From assembly GCA_948567375.1 (NCBI GenBank), contig OX419755.1, positions 50,796,291 through 50,860,290 on the forward strand: DNA of 64,000 nt, in the 5' to 3' direction. Made by a program: the position numbers and the translations under genes. This stretch comes from Lunularia cruciata. Lineage: Eukaryota; Streptophyta; Marchantiopsida; Lunulariales; Lunulariaceae. Below the pieces are notes generated by a model. That model searched no databases. It saw only the letters and a list, made by a program, of their open reading frames with translations, and was not told where the DNA came from. Positions 1 through 12,484 of the stretch are shown here, one piece after another (position 1 is the first letter of the stretch; each line of letters opens with the position of its first letter).

Positions 1-706
1 AAAATTTCACACGCAATCCTCCTATGCCCCAAAGGAGCACCTTCTCTTTATTATATAGACAAAGAGGATCTCTTCCAAGGAAGCTCCACCATAGAATTAG
101 GCACATAGATAGGTGACATGTCAGCAAGCTCCACCCTTGGATTACTTACTTGGATGGGTGGCATGTTGGTCATGTTCCTATCTGGTTGGTCAAACAAGCT
201 TTGACCAAAGAGAATCTTTTAGGGAATCTTCTTGTAGAAATCTTGGAATCATGTGGTTGAGGTACCGTTGGAAAGCTCTCAACAAGAAAACCCAAGGGGG
301 AGGGAGATCCAGACTTTCCTTCATAGGTGGGAGGGGAAGTCTACACATTTTCAAGGCCTAATTCATCAGTTTAGGCCTCCAAAATTGCTTTCAAAGATTT
401 CAGACATATTTTGGTTCCTACTCTATTAGTAGAAGTCCCCTTTTGGTGATACCTCTTTCTGATCTATTTAGTCCATCATCTATAATATCTTCCAGATGTT
501 ACCAAACCAATTCTCACCTCTAAATCATATGTCTAGCTATTGGTTCTAGGGTTTTCAAGTCTATTTTGGTTTTTGCTCTATTAGTAGAAGTATTCTTTTG
601 GTGATACTTCTATTTGATTTATTTTTTCCATCATGTATAATATCATTCCAAATGTTACCAAGCCAAATTTCACATCTAGATCATATGGCTAGCTCTTGGT
701 ATTACA
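1..706 (-). mobile_element. Family 1 LTR, cut by the window edge
   Basis: This is a long terminal repeat in minus orientation. It matches the 746-bp solo LTR at 15725-16470 and the 5' LTR of element A (33929-34677) almost throughout, including the block around ATTATATAG that is the TATA region when read on the minus strand. Its right end reads TATTACA, the complement of the family start TGTAAT. About 40 bp of its left end lie outside the window, so I cannot tell a solo LTR from the 5' LTR of an element extending leftward. The 82-codon open frame at 113-361 lies inside the LTR and is not a gene. Confidence 0.85.
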
Positions 707-1045
707 CTAGTGGTGCTCAACCACATTGTTAAGGGTGTGTTCTGTTAGAGTTAGGCTTCTTGGTCTCTCCAAGAAAAGGTATAGCTAGAATTGGACCTTA
801 GAAAGTTCATTTCTTTTGTGTTGACCCATTGGAATTCTTAGTTATGTTAAGAGGATCAACAAGTGTAGCCTAGATTCTATAGTGATAGGATAGGTTTGGC
901 TTCATTGCATGTAATAATTGTATGATTTTTGGTTTTGGGTATTATATATTTGTAATTTTAGTTTTTAATTACTTTAGATTTTTGTATAAAATTTTATTTG
1001 AGTTGTGTATCTAAACTATTTTATCTTGATAATGATGTATATACG
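707..1045. other. Spacer between two inverted family 1 LTRs
   Basis: These 339 bp hold no recognisable gene. They become increasingly AT-rich to the right and separate the minus-strand LTR at 1-706 from the plus-strand LTR copy starting near 1046. Confidence 0.5.
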
Positions 1046-1545
1046 TAATACCATTAGCTAGAAAAATTAGCTACATGTGAAAATTAGCTTGGTAATATTT
1101 TGGAGATGTTATACATGACAGTCTAAATAGATCAAATGGAGGAGTCACCAAAAGGTAACTTCCACTAATAGTGCAAAGGCCAAAAACACACCAAAAACTT
1201 TAGAGCTAATTTCAAAGGCCTTAATGAAAGAATTAGGCCTCAAATACTTGAATCTTAACATTCCATTGAAGAAAAGCAATCCCCCTTGTTTGTCTACTCA
1301 AGATCTTTCCAATGCTACATCTTCAATGTTATTTTGAACTTCTTATGAAGATTCCTAAAAGGTTCCCTTTGGTTTATCTTGTTTGACCAACCAAATAGAA
1401 TGAGGGGTCACATGTCACCAATCCATGTATATAATCTGAGGGTTTAGCTCCCTCGGAGTGGATCCTCTTTACCGTATAATAAAGATAGAGTGCTCCTTTG
1501 GAGCATTGTAGTTTCTTTGGGAGTTCCAATCTTGTGTACCTTTGA
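1046..1545 (+). mobile_element. Degenerate family 1 LTR
   Basis: A diverged plus-strand copy of the family 1 LTR. It starts near TAATACCATTAGCTAG and keeps the family blocks for gene-distal U3, for 'rule-like' segments such as TTTGACCAACC, and for the TATA region followed by GTGCTCCTTTGGAGCAT. It is shorter than the 746-749 bp intact copies and carries many substitutions and small deletions, so it is an old insertion. The 3' boundary is uncertain because the family end (TTACA) is not preserved. Confidence 0.7.
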
Positions 1546-4500
1546 CTTTGTGCTATTATAATATAATGTCATGTTAAACTTAAATTTAAATTTAAATTTA
1601 AATAACACTACATTATATTAGAAATATTGGAAACTGCTATATTGCTATAACTGCTATATTAGGAAATTGTTTCTTTTGAGAGGTAGATAGATAATCATTG
1701 TTTTCAAAGTCTAGTTAACAAGCATAAGAAGAACATTAATTAGGTAGTGGTTGAGGGATATTTTTAAAGATGTACTATGGTGAAATTTTTACCTAATAAT
1801 ATTTTAATTACTGTAAAACAGATAAAAATATTAACTGCAACTTAAATCCATGAATCTATCTAAAAAGGTTAAAAAGCCTCCATTAGGTAATGGATGCTTT
1901 CTAAGGCTACAAATTATGATATTCTCTCTCACTTAGGATAGCTTGGGCTATCTAAGGCAACAAAATGCATAGTTTAACTTCAACAAGGATCATTATAAAG
2001 GCCTAAGAGAATAAAGTCTCCTTGACCTTGCCAAAGCTTTAGGAAATAAAATGCCTCAAAAGCTTCTCATGGAGGGAATTCACTTGTTTTGACCATATTA
2101 AAGGGTCTTTGTAGTAAATAATATATAACTTGGTTAATTATCTCTAGTTGTTTAGTGGAGGTCCAAACCTATCCAAGGTTTTATGATTGATGTAATAAAT
2201 AATTACTCCATTCACATGATATTATCAAGGTTTTATAAAACTATAAAATTAATCATATTTATAAAAAAGTATCAAATTGTACATAATTAGCAAAGTGAAA
2301 TTGAAGAGATCATGAAATAAAGGTAAAAATCAAATTGTACTACATGAAAAGTGCCTTTTAAACTCTATTTCACCCCTAAGTCTCATTTCAACTTAAGTAA
2401 GTTTGTTTATTTAGTAAAAATTAATTAAAATATTCTTATTTTTTTATAGTTAAGATATAACTTTGTGTAGTTGAGTAGTTGAAGGATATCCATACAGAAT
2501 TTACATGATTTATGGCTTGCTAAACCATATTATAAATAATAAAAAAACACAGATATAGTAATTATAGAAATTAATAATTCTAGGTGACTTAATAAATTAA
2601 TTCACCTAGAATGATTACACTACACAATGCTTATTAATTACAATCTAGCCTTCGATAACCTTGCTTACCTTTAAATAATATTGGTGATCCTCTAAGAAAG
2701 AATCAGTCAATTTTGTTGAAGTATAATATTTTACCATAAAATGTATTTTATAAAATAACATATTATAATAAATTCATGTGTATAATTTATTTCTTATCAA
2801 TCCAAATGAAAAGGTAAGAACATAGTTATAAAATTTATTAAATAGAAAGTAAAATAGAAGAGTTTTGGTATCAATAATATTGATAATAGTCACATATACA
2901 GTTTATGGCTTATTCATGGCAATTGAAAGTTACTTATGTAATACTAGCAACATAAAAAAAGAATTTTGCTTCCAAGAGACTTATTGTTAAGTTTTTAAGT
3001 GTTAATAATTTATATACACTACTATATATCTTTCAATGATTTTAAATTTTAAATTTTAAAAGTAATGTATTTTAGTTAGGTGTCCAAGCAATAAGTTTCT
3101 AATTGATCTCTGAATGTCTATTTATTTATTTATTTATTTATTTATTAATAATGATGGTAGTGTTATATCATTACTAGTTAATTTCAACAAAATTTGATAT
3201 AGATGTGTAAGTTTTCAACTCCTTAGTATTCTATGAAGATATTTTTCATCCAATTTATTTATAATCTCATGTATAGAAATTTTATAGGTTAACTTTTACT
3301 TTTTATAAGAATCAAAATGTTATAAACTCAATTGTGGAAGTAAACATTTTTTTACACTTACATGTGATAATGCATTTATGTGACTACTAAAGTAGTACAC
3401 TTAGTGAAAGCATGAAACTTAAACCATTGAAACAATAGGCATCTAAAGACCAAATTTCATCCAATTTTCATCTAAAGAGTGCAAATTGATATTTCTACCT
3501 TTTGCTGTATGAAAAAAAATATGGAATCAAGAGAAAAAAATAGTGTTAAGTCAATTCGCTTATTCTAAGATAATATTAAATTTATTTTTTTATTGTAGTT
3601 ATGGGACAAAATAACATGGTGAGAGAATTATTAAGAAATTTATGTTTTATGTGTGAGTTCTATCATGTATATCCTTAGTTTTATATGATGTAATGTTTGA
3701 TTCAAAGATACTTTGAAAGTGTGTCCTCTCAATTAAGTATGATATCTTTATTGATATATGTCAAACGTAAAGAAATTTAATAAAAAGCCCTTAGTTGTTC
3801 TATGCATTATTAGTATAAATAATACAGGTAAATGTTGTAAATCCGCCTAGTATGTAAAAAAAATTCTCTTGATTTCTCTTCATCAAGATATCCAAAAAGA
3901 AATGAAAAACTCTCACTAGGTAATATCATATACTCATAAAGCCTTTTCAATTCCAAAACATATATTTCTAAACTTAATATGGAGTAAATTCTCTCCATCT
4001 GCAATGATGTTTGAGTTTTAATTTCTAACTTTATCTTATTCAGAAAAATTATTTATTCAAAATAATTTTCAGTTAGCAACAAATTTATTGTCAAAAATAT
4101 TTCAATTAACATATAAAAGGACTTCAAATTCTAGAATGTATATGATAATGATTAATGTGAATAGTTCATAGACCACTCATATGAGACATCTATGATATTT
4201 CAACTTCCCGCTGAAAGAAGGTATACAACATTGAAATCTCAATAGTGAATATATTAATCATTTTAACTTCCGCTGAAAACTCCGGATGGGAAGGAAAAGC
4301 ATCCAAACAAGGTAAACCATAATGAATGCTTAATTGTAAATATCGTAATCAAACAAGAACTATTATGGCTTTAGAAAACAATTACAACAAAGTTCTTGTG
4401 ATTTTCAATATCAGTTGATTTGTCTAAGTTGCTTGATTCTTCATTAGTAGATTAATTGCCCTTGATTTTGTCATGGATGATCGCGCAACTATGGTTGCGT

Positions 4501-5998
4501 GGATCGGAAGTATTTCATTTCTACAATAAACTTGAGACGACTTAGATGAGTATGCAATCCAAAAATCTCTATCCATATCAAGGGGATTTAGACTTAGGTG
4601 ATTTAGTTGATAACTTCAATTTTTTTTGTTTAAAAGTATTGACGATTGGCCTTTATGAAAATCCCTAGACCTTATTAAAGGTACATCGAGGGGCTTCAAA
4701 TGCAGATTTTACGAGTTCCTTATGGAACTTTAATGATTCCATAGAGAATTTTATAGGGACGTGTAAAAGAAGAGATCCTCAAAAGTGAAACGTTCATAAT
4801 AGTTTTAGGAGTATTTAGAGAATTTATGGGTTGTTTTAGAAATCTCAAATCTCCGCCAAGGGATTACGGAAGTTTATGGGTTAGATTAGGTGACAATGGT
4901 AATTTGCATGAATTAGTGTCGCACGCATTAGGAAATAAAACATGTCACGGATTACAAGAACTGATACAAAGAAACTAATATATGACATGCATTATAAGAG
5001 GAAGTACCTTAATGAAAATTGAATTGACATGACAAAGATAACAAATTCCATGGATCATTGGTTCTTGTCGTGTATGGTCAAATCAATTTCTCTTCGGACA
5101 GAAAAATTGAATTCTCTAGTTCTTCATCAAATGTGCAAGTAAAATTGAAGATGTGCACGAAAGAAAGATGGATGCGCAAAGATTGAAGTTGTTACGTAAA
5201 TTCTTGAGAGATTATGAAATTTTTTTTGAGTGAATGTGCCAACTTTGAGGAATTTTGAAACCAAACCAACCGAGGAAGAATTGCAACCAAACCAACCCAT
5301 GAGAAAAAGCCACAATAATCAAGAAGGAATTACAACGGACAAAAGCCACACCAATGAAAGAGGAAGGGTTTAGGGCAAACATGTGACAAAGATGGAGAAT
5401 GGGAATGCAAATCTTGGAAGAGTGTTTTGAGAGGAAAGATGACACTTCCATCCATACTACTTGTATTTTTGACTTCTAATATAGAGAAACTTAGTGTGAC
5501 CGTTGAAGTGGAAAAGAGATTTTGGTGAGAGAAAATAAGATCAAAGTAGAGAAACTTCAATAAAAGAGAGGTCTGCCCAATCAAAACGCTTCCACTCGAT
5601 GATCTCAGAATTAGCTCGATCCCGGAAAACAATAGAAGAAATAACAATTACAGTGAGTATGTTGTGTGAGATAGACTTTCAAGAATTACGCCACTGATCT
5701 AAATTCCATGTACCCGATAATAACACTAGTAATTCCAATTCTAGTGATAACAATTTCAATTATTTTAATTCTAACCTGCACATTAGAGTGCAGATTTCAC
5801 TTGATGTAATCCTATGAGAGATTGCACTTGAATTAACCAAGACAAGTTTGTATAAATTTTTGTTTCACTTGATGAACCCAGAGGAACATATACATTTTTT
5901 TGCCAAATTGATGTGGCGTGTTACTCGTTTTTTGTTATGGCATGTGGCTCTGGCTCTGGTCGGTTACTTTAAATTCGAGCATGGCCTCCTAATTTGCT
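1546..5998. other. AT-rich intergenic DNA, no recognised gene
   Basis: About 4.4 kb of AT-rich DNA. It includes an (AAATTT)n tract near 1582-1603 and an AAATTTT tract near 3040-3062. The short open frames here (for example minus-strand 5330-5647, 105 codons) overlap one another and show no protein motif I recognise. From about 4.5 kb rightward the sequence is less simple, but I see no gene. Confidence 0.5.
3120..3147. repeat. (ATTT)n microsatellite
   Basis: Six to seven uninterrupted tetranucleotide units, visible directly. Confidence 0.95.
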
Positions 5999-6175
5999 AT
6001 GCAAGGGTTCAAGGGGGACCAAGGGTCCAATCGGGGGCAAGGGGGGTTCGGTGGAATTCCGTCGAGGTTAGTTCAGGGGATCGGTTGGGGGTTAGGTGAG
6101 GGGAGGGGTTCGGTCCTGGGGAGAGGTGTTTGTTTGGGGTTTCGGTCGGGGGTTGGTCGAAAAGATTTAGAGGAA
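5999..6175 (+). repeat. G-run-rich block with G-quadruplex potential
   Basis: The plus strand holds more than ten runs of three to six G within about 170 bp (GGGGG, GGGCAAGGGGGG, TTGGGGG, GGGGAGGGG, GGGG, TCGGGGG). The surroundings are AT-rich. An 81-codon frame crosses it with Gly/Arg-rich sequence, but it has no domain I know and no splice or promoter context, so I do not call it a gene. Confidence 0.7.
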
Positions 6176-9100
6176 AAGCTAGAGAAAACAACTAACATAT
6201 GTTGCCCCTATGCTGCCGAATACAAGCTTACTCGTGTCAACTGAACGCTTGCTACTCCGTTATAGCCTTAAGATGCTAACACTGTAAATCCAATTGTAGG
6301 TTACGTACTTTATTCTCAGAGAACCTTCATCGTCCACCACTTCATTACTGATTTTCTCGACATTGATGGATTGCGCTAGGGCAGCTCCAACTTTACGGTA
6401 GGAATAGTCGCAGCAATCAACAGCAAACCAGACTCAGGAAAAACTGTACGGTACTGGAGCAGGCATAGGTTCTAATTTGGTTCAAACTTTCATGGACCTT
6501 GAGTGGTCTACGCAGATTGTTGCACTCCTCAGAGACATCTAATATGTAAGATGGCCAACCGGTATTGAAATGTAGAATCTGGAGTTCTCCATCCTTGTAA
6601 GTATGATCCTCCTCGAAACAGACGTTTGTGCACAGAACCACCTTCGTTAGATGGGAAGTGATAGCAAAAAGTCAAAACCTACGGAAAGGGTTTAAAACCA
6701 TCCTCAGGACTCTGATAGATAGAGCACTAAAAGATGAACAGGATTGAAGTGAGAGGGAACCGGACACGCACCTTGACACCGAGTGAATGGGATGATAGCT
6801 AACAACAGTGAACAACTTTAGCATTAAGGAGTTTATGGGCATTTTTACCAATCTAGAATAAATCGTTCCAACATAGGTAAGAACAACCATTCTGATTCTA
6901 AAGAGTCTACAGTTCAGGAAATCAGGTGGAGGAGGTTATGTAGCCGCAAGTGTGAATACCATAGCACGGAGCACATTCTACCAGAGAAGGAAAGATAAAG
7001 ATTGGAGGTCACAGGTGCAGGATAGATTTGTCACAGTCCGTGTTGCAATCTCAAGTCTGTGTCAATTGAATTTTGGATGTAAACCTTTATCGAGCTTTCG
7101 CTTTCGCTACATGATACAAGCAGGGACCCAGTCAATCTCTCGCGCAAAGCTGCAGTAAAGCGGAGAGACTTGAATAAACTTTTTGCGCCTTCATAACTTC
7201 TATGTTGTCTTCGCTTTTTGTGGACGTGCCTAGGGGAGCGAAGATCTCTCTAGGCGTAACAAGCGAACGCAAGTGTCCTCATAACCAAAGTCCCAAGTGA
7301 TCATTTGTACATGTGGTGGGTGTCAATGAACGCTGTAGCTAAAAAACATTCTTCTCAGGATGTTCCCAAAAGGGCATCAATTTAGTAGTTTACCTCTTCT
7401 TTTGTTGTTCATCGATCTCATGTCACTTTACTTTTGCAATATCTACGTTGACTCCCTACGAAGCTGTTTGTTTCTCATTTTCCATCTGGTTCCTTTCTCC
7501 GACTGGGAGAGCCGTTGGAACGAGACGATGTTTCGTTATCCGAGACCGCGGGATAAAACAGAGCCTTCGGTCCCCTTTTGGCCTCCCGCTCGCTTTGACA
7601 ACTGCTTGTAAATTGCCTTGTGTGTATGCTGGAATAAAAGGAAGTAATACAAAATCTCACGTACACGAAGTGAATCAACTTAATATAAAGAGATCAGCTT
7701 GAAGAAACCTGAACTCAGAGACGCGCAGCTCCTATCTAGCAGGTGGCATTTACAAACCTCCGCATAAAAGAATCCACAAAAGTTATCCCCTTTCAATTTC
7801 TCCTTCGTAATACACTCAAAAATCCACTTTTGCATTTCTTAATTTGTTTTGTTACCAAACAAACCATTCACATGAGGAGATGAGAACACCTGTTGATGAG
7901 AACTTGCGCTCCCTACTCCCTACTTTTGTATATTCTGTGTATATACTTCCCATCCTTCATGTGTCTTATATGGTCACCTTTTCCCCTTTTGTATATTCTG
8001 AACTATATGTTTCCACTAGTAGAAAAGTAAATAAGTATAGTCTCACTAAAGCTGCTTAAAATGAAAAGACCGTACCTAACGTACCTAACGGATAGACCCT
8101 CTGCTAGTTAGATATTGTTAAATGCTTCAATTCCGGTTCCTAGTTACCTGTATTCTATCGACGAAATTACAAAGACTGGAGAGAAAAGCCCACGCAAATA
8201 AAAGAAAACACAACGTAATGATGCAAGGAAAGAACAACATTAAAACAAACGAAAGAGTTTACAAATGGTCTGAACAAGATTTCGATGCAAACTTGCCCAG
8301 ATGAGTTTTGCAAATAGCAGTCGCAGTCGATCCAAGCATGCATATCTTAATGCATGTGCATGAAAGGAGAGGATTGGGAACGACATGTCACATATTCCTT
8401 AAACGTTGAGGTTCTGCTGACCAGTATGTAGTTTCTTCCTAGAAAAGTAGAGCTCCATGTCACTTTCCCACCCATTTTCGTTGGTTCTGGGATAGCTTTT
8501 GTTTATGAGTCCACGGTGAATGATTATATTCTAGAGAGCAAAGGAGAGTGAAGAAAACTGAAAACATCCATAGGAAAAGTTATGGAGAAAGATGAAAACC
8601 CAAGGAGGAGTTCCACACAAATATATCGAGACTGAATAGGATGTCTGATGTAGATATAATGTTACAAATGTTTGCAAGTTTAATGTAGCTAATATTTGGC
8701 AAAAGATCTTAAAAGACATCTCAAAGATAGTATTGAAGGACAAATGTGGTCAACCTTTACTTCTTCTTCCATTAGGTAAAAGTTAGTGATTTCTTAAGCT
8801 ATATTCTGAAGCATGAATCGAGTTCAACATTCTCATTTTATTCAAAGCACATACAATCTTGAGAGTTAACATGACTCATTTTCAGATTATTATGTAAAAA
8901 TAAAGGGGCTAAACGAAGACCTTTGCTTTATTAGTCGCTAGATTAATATATGTGAAAAATATAACTATAATGAGAATCTCATTTCTTAAATGTATTCCAT
9001 CTTTATATCACATCCTGGAATACTAAGTAGTGTACGAATTGCCTTCATAAAGTTGATAAGTAGCAGCATGATTTCTCCTAGTTGGAGAGAAACTAGGCAT

Positions 9101-10200
9101 AATAAAGAAGCTATACATGGAAGGGAGGAATTCACTCATGTATACTCCAATGAAATCCCACTTCTCCTTACGGTGAAACTCTTGGGCTTCCCGATCAAAT
9201 TCAGTGATTTCAGTTAAAGGGATACCAGAAAAGGAAAGCACATAGACGGTCAACGTTTATTGGCTTTTGGTTTGTAAAGTATTTTGTGTATTCCTTGATC
9301 TCAATGGTGCTTAGCAGGTCTGGATTTCGTTTCCTGTTCGATCCTGGGAAATTACTAAAAATGGCTTAAAGTTAAGCCATTTTTATAACACCACTGTGGC
9401 CCATAGATATCATTAGGGCCAGATCCCGACACATTCGTCTATTTACATTCTTTATTTACTGAACCCATGGAATCATCGTGTAAACTTTGAAAGTATGAGT
9501 AGTTACGTTTGTTGAAAGGTCTCTTTATCACTCTAAGCGTCCAAAACTACCTGAGATAAAATAATCTTTTCTCTTATACTTATAACATTAACTGCAAAAT
9601 ATTTTAAGTACAAGAGAACTTTTTTTAAGTTGAACAGTGTTCTTACAAATTTTATTAAGTTTAACGGAGTTCTTACAATAATTTTATAAAGGATTTTCCA
9701 ACTTCTTCTTAGACTGGATAGAACAAAAAGTTAAATCAAAGCTATACCAATAGCTATTGTATCTTCCCGGTGATTGAAACCTTACATTAAATTGCTACAG
9801 CAAGTATGTATAATCCGTAAGTTTGACGCTGGACTGTCTTTCAATAAAATATATGTCAAACTCTGTCATAATAATTTTGAATCTTCATGGACGACCATTT
9901 CATTTTTAAATATCCACGTTTCCTTCTGTTCTGTCACCTATCCAGTCTGCTGCCCTCCATCCTCTAAAAAATAAAGGATAATCAAATGTGTATCAAAGGA
10001 AAAGGATGTGCTAGGCTTGAAATCAAACTTGCAAGGGCCATGCTGCAGTAAGAAGTTAACAATTAAAGAATAACAGAGTATTCAATAGATACTCATACAA
10101 AACATTCACATCAACTTAGTAATTCTCACTAAGCTATGCGCGCAAAATATAATCAATAAAAATATATAATTATATATATAATTATATATAATTTTATATA
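6176..10200. other. Low-repeat region, no recognised gene
   Basis: About 4 kb of DNA with higher GC and sequence complexity than the transposon-derived parts. Small open frames occur on both strands (longest about 84 codons) without recognisable motifs. Small structures are visible: a direct repeat CGTACCTAA x2 near 8081-8098, an imperfect CATGCAT...ATGCATG inverted repeat near 8337-8356, the hairpin at 9356-9385, and an (AT)-rich tract at 10150-10205. An unrecognised gene with short exons cannot be excluded. Confidence 0.4.
9356..9385. repeat. 13-bp perfect hairpin
   Basis: The arms TAAAAATGGCTTA (9356-9368) and its complement (9373-9385) are separated by the 4-nt loop AAGT. No element could be assigned to it. 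Confidence 0.85.
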
Positions 10201-10204
10201 AATA

Positions 10205-11572
10205 AAAGGGCGACCATGGAGAAACACAAAGGATGGGAAGACCCATCAAGCCGCACAAGGGAGAGATGAAAAAGGTAAAATGGTGCTAAGCCCCAATAGA
10301 GTCTATGTGAGAAATCTACCCTCCTGCACCTAAGATATCCAAGCTATGCAAGTCATACGGTCTACAAACAACTGGAGCATCCTAAGAAGCATCACCTAGT
10401 GTGATTGCTCTCCTATGGATTGCACCAGCCATTGCACTCTATAGAGCAATGGACACACGTTGTCTAAAATATGATACAAAGTATGAAAGTGAGTGGCACC
10501 CCTTGGTGCCTAACCTGATAAGCTCTCGTGCACTCCTTGACAAATGTGTCAAACACTGTGTCCATTGCTCCATATAACTCAAAGGCTAGAGGAACAAAGA
10601 GGTGATCTCATTGTATGCCCCTATACTTAGAGACCTTGCGACTTGCTGCTGCACTTGCCGCCCATCCAGGGGGATGGGTAATCACTCCCTCCAAAATTGT
10701 ATCCTGTGTAGGGTCCATAACCACAACATCCGCTCTTTGTCACCTAATCATCTCAAACCAAGTATAAGTCTACCTTGACACGTGTCATTTGCAAAGCATA
10801 CGAACACTCATTCCAAGCCAAGTATCCACTCTCTTGTGCCATAGCAGACACTATGTCCCTAAAAGCATCATGGGTAGGTATTCTCTATCCTCCAAAAGGA
10901 CACCATGTTAGATGGACCGTTGTTGCATCTAGTGTAGAACCACTCTCACAAGTGAGTAATGAAGATGCTGATGGGTGGACCAAACCTAAGCAAAACCTCA
11001 TTGCTATAAAGAAAGTAGCTAGTGCAAGTCAAAATGCCCTAATGCATGATCAAACTAGGATCCAAGAGCCTGGACCCTTACTAGAGCAAGGGTCCAGGCT
11101 CTTGGATGAGAGGAAAGTATGGGTGCCGAGCAAGCTCAACTACCCAAAAATGTTATATGTGCTGTCTCCTCCACAAATAGCAAGCCAACCCTTCTATATG
11201 AGGTTGGCAAAGCAATCTGTCTACATGCCAAATCCCTTGTCACACACTCAAATGTCCCTAGTCCAATAATATCACCAAGGATTCCCATAATCCTCATATA
11301 AAAGGCTCTTAGACGTGATAGGAAGGATGAGGAGGAAGGAATTGTACAAATGAGGTAAGTTGGTCGATGAGCAATACTAGAGGATAGTATACCAAATGCC
11401 ACCTATGGATCTCCTAGTAACAGAAGGTCATCCACATGGAGAACATCCTCTACAACTTCAACGTCTAAGAAGCATGTGACAAAATCCTTAGATCCTACTA
11501 GAACTCAAAGAACACGTAGTCTATTTGTAGATGTGATACACCACTCTGGAAGCTCAAGGTGGAGAGTGATAC
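10205..11572 (-). pseudogene. Decayed LINE, C-terminal part (RT tail, nuclease-like domain, 3' UTR)
   Basis: Minus-strand translation in shifting frames gives an RT-tail block (AHRPTYLICTIPSSSSFLSRL, then LACRQIALPTS and ITFLGS, about 11140-11390). Next comes a block with DVVVMDPTQDTILEG, AASRKVSKYRG and FVPLAFELYGA (about 10480-10730), then FRQRVSIAL-stop-SAMAGAIHRRA (about 10390-10466). Invariant-looking D, K and E positions make the middle block resemble a PD-(D/E)XK restriction-like endonuclease; that is inference. The 3' UTR follows to about 10210 and ends in an AT-rich tract. The frame is broken by several TAG/TGA codons and frameshifts. The N-terminal part lies beyond the inserted Ty3/gypsy element, at 16615-17400. 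The plus-strand 164-codon frame at 10775-11269 is only the antisense of this pseudogene. Confidence 0.55.
11060..11107. repeat. Perfect 20-bp inverted repeat with 8-nt loop
   Basis: Left arm 11060-11079 and right arm 11088-11107 are exact reverse complements around the loop ACTAGAGC. The arm begins ATCCAAGAGCC. It lies within the decayed LINE, between its RT tail and its nuclease-like block. Confidence 0.95.
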
Positions 11573-11972
11573 TATAAAAGACCAAGATTGAGGAGAGAAA
11601 TAGGAGAATGGAAAGTCATATTAGGACACTTGAATGTGTGAAAACTCCAAATGTCTAGCATGAGCTTCGGCTTTGGTATATATAGGTAGCATACAAGGCA
11701 CTTGAGAAGTTTCTCAAGAAACTTCCTTGAGCCGCTTTCTTAAAGTGCAAGCCATGTTAACCAAGAAGCTTCCTTCTAGAAGCTGCCTACTTGGCATGCA
11801 AGCTAAACTAGTTGGAAGCTTCTAGAAGCTACCTGCTTATGGTGCAAGTTAAGCTAGTTGGGAAGCTTCCCAAGAACCTTCCTAGATGCTTTTGGAATAT
11901 TTTGGGCTAATTTGGATTATTCTCTATTTTATTAGCCTTAATAACTATGTCGTTAAACTCCATATTGTTACA
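11573..11972 (-). mobile_element. 3' LTR of the family 2 element
   Basis: About 400 bp. Read on the minus strand it starts TGTAACAATATGG, just after a purine-rich stretch, and ends GGTCTTTTATA (family consensus end TTTTACA). It contains several AAGCTTC/GAAGCTT palindromic blocks typical of this LTR family and the TATA-like GTATATATAGG region. Confidence 0.8.
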
Positions 11973-12484
11973 TATTCCCTCACCACTAGTTGGTGACGTC
12001 CTCGTCACCATTGAAGCTTCAAACTCCTGGATGGCCATTTGTGCATTCTAGAGGTGAGAAAGAGGTTCCCATGTGGCATCATGAAGTGGATACCCTATCC
12101 AAAAGACCTTGTACTCTGTATGTTGTCAATGTCCTCATTGAATGTGGCGATGTGCAAGGATACAATCAACTCTGTACTCCTCATGATCATGGATAGGGGA
12201 TGGGAGGAGGAGGAGGAGGTTGGACACGAGAGGAAAAATAAGATGTGTTAGGAACAAAGGGTTTCAACTTGGAAATGTGAAAGACAGGGTGGATGTGCAT
12301 ATGACAAGGTAGGGCAAGGCGATAAACAACAAGAGAGATGATTTGGGTGACATCAAAGAGTACTATCCAATTAGGGGCAAGTTTACAAACTTGGGTATCA
12401 AGTGGGAGGGGTAGGTTACTAAAGGATAACATGACTTTATCACCAACTTCAAAGGTGAGATTATGACGATGATGGTCCATTGGA
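11973..12484 (-). pseudogene. Integrase C-terminus and chromodomain remnant
   Basis: The minus-strand frame starts MDHHRHNLTFEVGDKVMLS, the usual linker after the integrase core in Ty3/gypsy elements. It continues through PVFHISKLKPFV and a proline run to a chromodomain-like end with PLHDATWEPLSHLQNAQ in another frame near 12060-12110. The chromodomain in chromoviruses directs integration toward particular chromatin (family knowledge). A frame break separates linker and chromodomain. The integrase catalytic core is missing, removed by the deletion at about 12484. Confidence 0.7.

Noticed and set aside
4484-4510. Imperfect palindrome GCGCAAC-TATG-GTTGCGT
   Set aside because: Short and imperfect, no companion repeat; not distinguishable from chance.
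5330-5647. 105-codon minus-strand frame
   Set aside because: Overlaps two other frames on the same strand, low-complexity hydrophobic/Ser sequence, no motif.
9330-9355. tRNA T-arm-like GTTCGATCC
   Set aside because: The flanking bases do not form the T-stem, and no acceptor, D or anticodon arm could be built.
10775-11269. 164-codon plus-strand open frame
   Set aside because: It is antisense to the LINE pseudogene, whose minus-strand motifs are recognisable, and contains the hairpin; no motif of its own.
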